Shown here in pieces: positions 57,345-64,000 of a DNA stretch of 64,000 nt (position 1 is the first letter of the stretch; each line of letters starts with the position of its first letter). Both the position numbers and the translations under genes were made by a program. This DNA comes from Prostheceraeus crozeri (lineage: Eukaryota; Platyhelminthes; Polycladida; Euryleptidae). The notes beneath the pieces are model-generated. The model was given only the letters and a program-made list of their open reading frames with translations. It was not told where the DNA came from and made no database searches. The stretch covers positions 124,001 through 188,000 of the forward strand of contig CAJQUW010016896.1 of assembly GCA_907163375.1 (NCBI GenBank), given 5' to 3'.

Positions 57345-58020
57345 TGATGTTCGATGAACGCACCACTTCACATCAACCCCAACAAAACTCAACTCTCACC
57401 CTCCACACCGGATCCTCACGAACACAGCACAAACCTATCACTCACTATTGACAACATTCCACTCTCAACAACAACCGAATCCTGGGCGTCAACCTAGATA
57501 CTCAACATACAACACACGTCAATAACATCTGCGAAGAATCAAGACACACCCTCAACATCCTCTCATGCCTCACTTCCACCAATTGGGGACAACGACAAGA
57601 GACCATCGTGGCCATCTACAAGACCATCACACGTCCCCTCTTGAATGCACACCGACAGTCTGGGCAGCGATCATCTCACAAACAAACATCCACAGACTAC
57701 AATCAATACAGAACAAAGCGCTCAGGATCACCACAGCATACACACACGACATGAATACACAACACCTACACGACGAAGCACGCGTCCTCTCCATTGCCGA
57801 ACACCTCACACTGGACGCAAAACAGCTTCTAAACAAAGCAAAACATCAACACCATCCTCGTCATCTCCTCATGCAACAACCGCCACTTCTCAGGTAACAA
57901 AAACCTGCAATTTTCAGCACAGGGAACTACAACTCACCCCCATCCACACAGTCATCCAACACAGCAACAAAACAACCACTCAAACAAATCAAATTAGCAA
58001 GGGCTGACCTTAGAAGAAAC
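57345..58020 (+). mobile_element. Non-LTR retrotransposon 3' fragment, second family
   Basis: Reads INPNKTQLS, ILGVNLDTQHTTHV, LTSTNWGQRQETIVAIYKT and then ISQTNIHRLQSIQNKALRI with NTQHLHDEARVL. This is the end of the reverse transcriptase and tail of a LINE family different from the one at 48630-49458. At least three frame changes. 5'-truncated near 57345. The clade cannot be fixed from this piece. It lies between the two CUB genes. Confidence 0.8.
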
Positions 58021-58189
58021 AAAATTAGTAATTAATTAAATCACAAATCGAAATATTCAGTAAGTAAAACCAATGTGAAAAATAAGAATAAAACATAAGT
58101 GTAAATGTTGATAATATTCAAATGGAAGGTAATGAAAAAAGGTCTGTGTAAATAAATATAAGGAGAGTAAGAAAAAATTAATAACTATA

Positions 58190-58385
58190 TTCAGTTCAAC
58201 CGTGACATTGTAGATGTTAGTCAAAGAGATCGCTCAGTACCGTTCACATCGACGCGGCAAAACAAGAACGAACAACAGTCCATCATTGAATAGGATTATG
58301 CAAAATAGTGTTTATCAAATAGCTGTTTGTTGCAGTGTTGATCATCGCAGCGACGAGTTAACTTCTCTTCGCAATGGAGACAAAA
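58190..58385. repeat. Duplicated 3' flank of the CUB genes, copy 2
   Basis: Match to 54990-55200 (see there), immediately beyond the end of the damaged CUB paralogue. Confidence 0.65.
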
Positions 58386-58415
58386 AGAATGGCAGTGAAC
58401 ATGTTAGGAAAGTTT

Positions 58416-59488
58416 TCAAAGAACTAAATTGTGATTTTCATTGGTAACCTCGTTGCGGCTGCGATGTTTGTTTACTCTTCGACGACGACGCATGATTAGA
58501 GCGACAAGACAGGTTGTAGCAACTCCCACCATGAAACATCCAATTCCAATGAGTACAAGTCTTCTCATATTTTTCCGATGAATTAGTTTTAAAGCGATTT
58601 GGACCAACTTTGGTAACATTCAATGGTTTTGAATCAATAGGTTTGTTCACATTCGTTGCCTTTGAATCAATCAGCTTGTAAGATATCTTGAATTTTGACT
58701 TTACTTTCCACACACGTTTAATATTGATCCTGACACTCTGATTGATGTTGGAATAGACATCGGATGGAATTCCATTCCCACAGTACTTCGTGACCGGCAT
58801 CTTTTTGCCACTCTCTCCAACAAAGATCGTCAAGTCATGATGAGAACAATCTACAAAGAAACTTTCAAAGTGGAGACGAACGACTTTTGATTTCTTCCTT
58901 TCTATTACCCATTCACAGAAAGGCATGAAGTCTTTAAATCGATCAATTCCACGACTTTCAATAACACCTTGTTCTCCTCTCAGTATTCGCTGACCTCCAC
59001 ACCACGCAGTATAATTGACATTCCTTGCTCTATCAGTGAAATGGTCAGCTATGTTGAATCCCACGCCTGCGTATATGATCTCCATTGCTTTTTTGAACCT
59101 CAACATCATACTTTGACCGCTGGAATAGAGTCTGATGCAAAATTCATCTCCGTCCACACATCAACCGCCATATCGGACTCCGGTCATTCCCGCCATCGTA
59201 GACAGTGTGGTAATCTTCTGCTGTTGTACATTACTTGCTTGAAGCAAAATCCACATTAAAATACTCAACAACAAGATGAATGACTTTCCCTTCTCCTCCT
59301 CTGATAATCCACTTACAGTCCATGTTTCGTGGATATTTATTTTCTCTATCGAATTGTTTATGACTAGTGAGGCAGCCTCCGGAACACTTCTGCACAAGAT
59401 CTCCACAAGTTGAGGAACTTTGAGAACGTAGGGGAGGAATTGTAGGAAGAAAATAGAAAAGTATCAGTAAAGAGTGCAATGCGCTCAT
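58416..59488 (-). pseudogene. Damaged paralogue of the two-CUB membrane protein
   Basis: Starts MSALHSLLILFYFLPTIPPL at 59488, closely matching the gene at 55649-56905. In CUB1 an in-frame stop follows FASSK (about 59231), and the next 70 bp carry further stops and frame changes. CUB2 is open (59157-58438 frame), with WCGGQRILRG and PFCEWVIERKK intact, but the transmembrane tail (VLIGIGCFMVGVATTC, then RRRRRV) is in another frame (58619-58416). At least three lesions, so probably a pseudogene. Read error would have to hit several independent sites to explain it. Only two of the 11-residue stalk repeats are present, and the single TM lacks the duplicated tail. Confidence 0.8.
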
Positions 59489-59667
59489 CTTGAAATGTTC
59501 TTCACCTGAATGCACTGAGCAGATACTGCAATGGATCACTTGACACGTGGAATCTAGAATGTACATTCTAATAATATAGCGTGGTCGAATCTTGTGATAA
59601 AAATAGGACATGTTGTAATGTCTGTTTAACAACTTCACGCAGGAGCGCAAGGAGATCTAGATTGCTA
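59489..59667 (-). promoter_or_regulatory. Conserved leader of the damaged CUB paralogue
   Basis: The segment just upstream of the start translates, in frame, to ILDS..QVIH.SICSVHSGEE in both CUB genes. The high DNA similarity to 56906-57000 suggests a duplicated promoter/leader, possibly coding if a further upstream start is used. Confidence 0.35.
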
Positions 59668-59717
59668 CAGGAGGCGAAACTGATACTCGGCGCCTTTACA
59701 TAAGTAGGCGGACGATT
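59668..59717. repeat. Left member of a distant inverted pair
   Basis: CAGGAGGCGAAACT and TTTACATAAGTAGGCGGA recur in inverted orientation at 62818-62869 with the same spacing. They could be the ends of a 3.2-kb element or two inverted solo repeats. No duplication flanks them. Confidence 0.5.
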
Positions 59718-60554
59718 ACAACAGATGCTAGGGTTGTGAGAGGTTTTTACCAGTCCCTGCATGCGTGTGCTATGATTTCAATTATCTACCGATGGAGCAT
59801 ATGACTCGACACCGTAGCTGCATGCTTTGGTGACCCGAGGGTGGCGGTGTCAAGACAACCTGCCATAGTCTATTGATCTAATAGGTGGAACTTGTAAGCA
59901 GTCGGCTGTGTTTTTGCACGCGACTGCCTGCCTTTATCTGCGACACAGCAGTCAAGGCGTCGTTCGGCAATCCATCGGCCTCCTCGTTTATGCCAGTGCG
60001 TTAGTGTGTTCCGCATTTCCGATTTTGGATTGATATACAACTGGCACGTGCCATGTTGCACAACAGGATACGACGAAAATCCTCTTCGAAAGCTGTTATA
60101 TCAATGCCTAAGTTCCCTGCAGGTGACCGAGTTGAGGTATGGACATGAGCGATAAACCGACAAAACTTTACCATTACGAGTTGTTCTGGAGAACACAGTC
60201 TACGTTTTTACCCTTCGGATTGCATCAACAAATCTGAAGATTAACGAATCAACGATTCTGAGCAACATCACAAGAAAGAGTTTAGAAATATCTACCTTGT
60301 GAATATTTGTAGCTTCATGGTCATTGCAGAGCTATATGTTTTCAAAAATTAGTGTTTGGCGTAGTAGCTATTCTTCAAATCAAAAGATAAGATGACGTTT
60401 CTCCATATTTTCATCGTAGACTTTGTCAGACTTTCTGTCAAGGTTAATGATGAAATGGAAAACACACAGATTTTTAAGCAAATAATCAAAATTGAAAAAA
60501 AACTTACATGTAGCCTCATTTTTGAACAATATTTTAAGTTGAAAACACTACATA
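59718..60554. other. No supported feature
   Basis: Unassigned sequence between the inverted member at 59668 and the Tigger-like MITE. No motif-bearing frame. Confidence 0.4.
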
Positions 60555-61329
60555 CAGTAGAACCCACTTATAACGTACTTCAAGGGACCTAAAAAATTGT
60601 TACGTTATATCCGAGGTATGTTGTATCCGAGGTGTGAAAGAACAAGTTATATAAGAAGTATTGAAGCCTACTTCTGCACCAAATTAAATTGTCAATTGCA
60701 ATAGTAAGGTCCTATCCATCATGACCAGCTAATTCTCACTATGCATCACCATAAATACATGTACATGTAATGTACATTTATTTGTTTGCCCTGGCCCTAC
60801 ATGTATGATCATGCCTACTCGAGAAAACAGCATAGTGTCTTAACAATTCTCTATTGTGTAAGAAAAAATATGCTAATAAAGTTCTGAACATGAATCTAAA
60901 AAATCTGAATGACTAAAAAAACAATGTAAACAGCGCAGTGACGCGTTAAGAAGACACCATCACAGACAATGTCTTAATTCCAGTTCACTTCTATCGATTG
61001 CTCATTGGACGGATTCGACACTCAAAAGTTGTCCTCCTCCGAGCCGATGACAAGAGCTGTTGCTGCCATCATCAAACGCAGCAAGTTATTGTATAATCGT
61101 GTCAGCTTCGTTTCGATGATTTAGAATACTTAAGTACTTTCATCCCTAAGTACGTTGTAAAAAATCAAAATTTGCTCTGTGGACCCTTCAAAAGAGTTCG
61201 CTATATCCGAGTACGTTATAACCGAGGCATTTTATATAGACAGAATAGGAATTTTTGTCCGTGCTTGCAAGAGGAGTACGTTATATCCGAATACGTTATA
61301 ACCGATTCCGTCATAAGTGGGTTGTACTG
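60555..61329. mobile_element. 775-bp Tigger/pogo-like MITE
   Basis: Inverted ends CAGTAGAACCCACTTATAACG and its partner at 61309-61329 match at 19 of 21 bases and sit between TA dinucleotides (60553-60554, 61330-61331). Subterminal words TACGTTATATCCGAG recur in both halves. No transposase is encoded. The TA target and ACTTATAACG ends fit the pogo/Tigger branch of Tc1/mariner. Confidence 0.78.
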
Positions 61330-61524
61330 TATAGGCCTTAGAAAAGTAATAAAGATATAGGAAACTATTATGCGCAGAAAGCTTGGACTTAGCAACTGGC
61401 ATGAAAAATACACAAGGCGATCATGCTACAAATGATAATAATAATTTTTATTTTAGTATTTTTTTACTACTCCCATAAGTGCATAAAGCACCAAGGCAAA
61501 GCAAATTGACAGCAAGACAGCAAG

Positions 61525-61594
61525 TAGGTGTACAAAGCAGTGTTAACATATTGGTATTAGTTAACCAACATGTTAACACTGCTTTGTACACCTA
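61525..61594. repeat. 70-nt near-perfect hairpin
   Basis: TAGGTGTACAAAGCAGTGTT plus five more bases (61525-61549) pairs perfectly with 61570-61594. After one mismatch a further five base pairs (TTGGT/ACCAA) close an eight-base loop. This is the size of a small-RNA precursor but also of a minimal palindromic MITE. Confidence 0.8.
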
Positions 61595-62263
61595 TTTATA
61601 TAAAAAAATATGTAGGCCTACCTAGTAATTTTCCATAAATAATTAATAATTTCCATTCAAGTTGACAATTGTTAGTTGTTTGACAACATGCAGTCAGCAT
61701 CAAGTCAATCTGAAAGGAAAAAAATATATTTATATATAGGTATCCATGATATATGCAGTCTACATTATATATAAATTTTTGAATTTTAATAACTGCTCGA
61801 ATGTATTTGTGATGTCCATTTTATCATTTACCTTGATAAAGCCTAGGGTGAAAATTTGGTAAAGTAACTCCATGAAGATCAAGGGCTACCAGGTCAAGCA
61901 CTTCTTTTTTAACATCTAATTTATTGGTTGAGAGGGCTGTTTCCAGGACAACCCAAAAATTCAGCCTTAGTTCAGTCACTGATTCAGCCTCAGGAACGAT
62001 CGTCGAGATGCACATACAGTGCCCGACATGCCAACAAAGTGCAATATCTGCATGATCTAGAGCAAATTATGGGCTCGAGGATGAGGTGAGTTATCTTAAT
62101 GATCATAGAAAAAATTCGGCGATACCTGAGGGATTTATAAAATCTCGAAAAGTCACTATTAGCGCTTATCTGTCCTAACAACGATCTCTCACAAATCTTA
62201 TCTAGTGGTTTGGACAGTAGCAAGCTACATTTGAAAATCAATTTGAATGGGCGGACGTCGTGA
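61595..62263. other. No supported feature
   Basis: AT-rich. A 100-codon minus frame here is antisense to the remnant that follows and is not supported. Confidence 0.4.
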
Positions 62264-62521
62264 CCCCTGACAGTTCGAACGCGGGAGCACATACCCAGGT
62301 GGTTCTTAAATGGTCATTTAGGAATTTCTCGCTCTGCAATTACTGAACATGTGCTCAGTTGCTGTAGTGTTCCGAATGATTCTATCAGCAAGTTTGAGAT
62401 TGTATGCCACGCTTACAATGACCGCATTTTACGTATCCTCGAGGCTTTGTTTATTAGACGTGATAATCCCAACCTGTGCAAGCAAAAGGACCATGTGATT
62501 AATCTTCGCTTGCCATGGTAA
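62264..62521 (+). pseudogene. Penelope-like GIY-YIG C-terminal remnant
   Basis: 86 codons reading TREHIPRWFLNGHLG, SAITEHVLSC, SKFEIVC, LRILEALFIRRDNPNL and ending RLPW before a stop. This is the R..EH..W, SAI..H and LRI.EAL.I...P.LN series of C-terminal Penelope nucleases. It differs from the element at 44578-46768 (which lacks the HLGISRSAITEH insert), so it is a third lineage. Everything upstream, including the reverse transcriptase, is missing. Confidence 0.75.
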
Positions 62522-62894
62522 TCGGGTGACTCACAGTCTGCCGCTGCTATCGCGTGTTGACCTGTATCTCAACTTTCTCCTTCTTATAAAATGTCTATCT
62601 TTCATTGTAATTTCACATGCTGGTTTCCTTCAAAATTGAACTTGATTTCCTTCAAAATTGACAAAACTGTAATTTCTAGAAACAAGTACTTTTGACTGGA
62701 GGTCCCGTAAACAAAATGTGATGAAAGTTGAAGTGGAAGATACATTAAAATTGCATGTCTCAAAAAATTCGCGTCCTAGCTTTATATTTTTTGAATAGCA
62801 TCCAAAAATGCGTAAAATAGGGTCATCCGCCTACTTATGTAAACAATGAAAATGAGTTTCGCCTCCTGCACCCATAGAATTAAATATTTTGTTT
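62522..62894. other. Flank with a short duplication and inverted-repeat member
   Basis: TTTCCTTCAAAATTGA occurs twice near 62625 and 62647. 62818-62869 is the right-hand partner of 59668-59717. Nothing else seen. Confidence 0.45.
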
Positions 62895-63170
62895 ATCTGC
62901 TTCGGTTTGCTAGAAGTGTGATTAATACGAAATGGATGGCACATTGAGGAATCTATTAGGTGGGCAAAAAGGAATTCCTAATACCTTACAGAGATAGGAA
63001 AAAAAGTCGTGCGTCGCTTGCGGATTAATGTGAGTTCCAGCGAAGTGCTTCGATTGCCAAAATTCCTTCAGATTCGAAGAATTCAGATCATTGCCCACAA
63101 GTTTTCTCCATAATGTTGACCCTTCCGATCATTATTAAAGAAAGTAGCAGGCGTACGAAAATTAGTTCAC
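62895..63170. repeat. Dispersed repeat, copy 2
   Basis: Direct-orientation match of 54500-54775 (GTCGTGCGTCGCTTGCGGAT and TTCAGATTCGAAGAATTCAG shared). Family unknown. Confidence 0.7.
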
Positions 63171-63348
63171 TTGATGATTTCACATTCTCTCCTCGGCATT
63201 GCTCACTGTATAGTGCATACACTGAATCGAAGCCAAGAAAGTGATGTGTGTTTTGGTGTGTGCGACGTGATATCACAGCACGCACGCATCTCTCACTGGC
63301 TCTGGTGTCCCCTGCTGACAGCTTATTGTTTGCCATTTCCAATAGCAA

Positions 63349-63442
63349 GCGAAAGCAAAAATACGGCACTCCCTTTAGTAATGGCTTTAATAAAAATGAG
63401 TTGCTAAAAATATATGGTGGAGTGCCGTATTTTTGCTTTCGC
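63349..63442. repeat. Long hairpin with 24-bp perfect arms
   Basis: GCGAAAGCAAAAATACGGCA plus CTCC (63349-63372) is the exact reverse complement of 63419-63442, with a 46-base centre that can pair partly (TTTAGTAA / TTGCTAAA). The 12-mer AATAGCAAGCGA occurs at about 63341 and again at about 63480, as if flanking an insertion. Confidence 0.8.
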
Positions 63443-64000
63443 ATCCTCATCATGAACACCCTCCCGTACGAGGCTATCAACAATAGCAAGCGATACAGGA
63501 ATTATCCATTCGAGAAGGAGTAAGTTGTCTAATTCTGTGATGTGCCATTTCAATATTAAGGTTGCATAATAATAATAATATCGTTTTATTTCAAAGCCCC
63601 AATATTGGGAATCGTGAGGCTAGTCTCAATTACAGGTTCAAGGTATTACAAAAAGTCAGTGAAAGCATAACAAGAAAAAAAACAGTAATAAGGTCGCATC
63701 AGTAATTCAATACGTCGAACAAAGTAACTGCAGTAGGTCGTGGCAGAAAGCTTGAAGTCACACACCGAATGTACGACTAAATTCAAATTTTAAACCCACT
63801 ATTAGAGAGTCTGGACATAGTCAGGATGAAGCTTTTGCTATGTCGAACAGTTCGACACAACGGGATGAAAAATTTTCCGGAACGTGGCATGACATTGGGG
63901 GCTAGATGGTGGAGAGGGTGGAAGTGATTTTCGACCAGGACATGCGGAAACCTTGAATAGTTCGTCTATCTTCCCAACGGAACAAATGCAGAGCATTGAC
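63443..64000. other. Window end, no gene supported
   Basis: A short (AAT)n run near 63569 and unassigned sequence. Frames here are short or antisense to the hairpin. Confidence 0.4.

Noticed and set aside
61990-62292. 100-codon minus-strand frame
   Set aside because: Lies in and opposite to the lead-in of the Penelope remnant, with no motif.
63088-63489. 133-codon minus-strand frame
   Set aside because: Spans the 24-bp hairpin, which supplies mirrored peptides (KYGTP / GVPYFCFR). Not a gene.
1-64000. CRISPR arrays, bacterial operons, rRNA genes
   Set aside because: No spaced repeats of CRISPR type, no operon-like gene packing and no rRNA sequence. The window is metazoan nuclear DNA.

Overview
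This window looks like nuclear DNA of an invertebrate animal. The one clear conserved host gene, a 14-3-3 protein, is split by GT-AG introns of 2 to 9 kb. The rest is AT-rich and full of animal-type mobile DNA: Penelope-like retroelements of both domain orders, Tc1/mariner and hAT DNA transposons, MITEs and non-LTR retrotransposon tails. The phylum cannot be fixed from the sequence alone.

Layout. Bases 491-12596 hold a head-to-tail array of three about 3.9-kb copies plus a 0.3-kb stub of one Penelope-like element. Read on the minus strand, its GIY-YIG nuclease comes before the reverse transcriptase, joined by a C-x-C linker. This is the permuted order known from the Naiad group. Bases 14900-17724 hold a nonautonomous hAT element with an exact 8-bp target duplication, into which a 1.8-kb mariner relative with DD41D spacing has jumped. 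Bases 18950-20640 hold six diverged copies of an exon-like module that I do not recognise.

Bases 22655-37891 (minus strand) are a complete 14-3-3 gene in four coding exons, 254 residues. Its introns carry a Tc1 transposase, hAT pieces and a small TIR element whose only ORF is a BED-like zinc finger. Bases 40999-44293 are bounded by 16-bp inverted repeats and a 6-bp duplication, and hold a GGGCCC minisatellite and a mariner relic. Bases 44520-46806 are a canonical Penelope-like element (nuclease at the C-terminus) sitting inside a (TA)n tract. It has about 325-bp inverted arms, and each arm carries a hammerhead-like ribozyme motif.

From 51.6 kb onward there is a 13-copy 87-bp minisatellite open on both strands, followed by a small family of CUB-domain membrane proteins: one intact single-exon gene (55649-56905), one damaged paralogue (58416-59488) and an older 3' relic (about 52923-53450). 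A Tigger/pogo-like MITE, two long near-perfect hairpins and a third Penelope-like remnant (GIY-YIG tail) close the window.

The copies in the first array differ from one another largely by one-base length differences in short runs, so some apparent damage there may be uncorrected long-read error rather than decay. The host genes show no sign of acting in one pathway. The strongest leads are the permuted Penelope trimer, the hammerhead motif with a paired U3-A8 core change, and the two TIR elements with 6-bp duplications.
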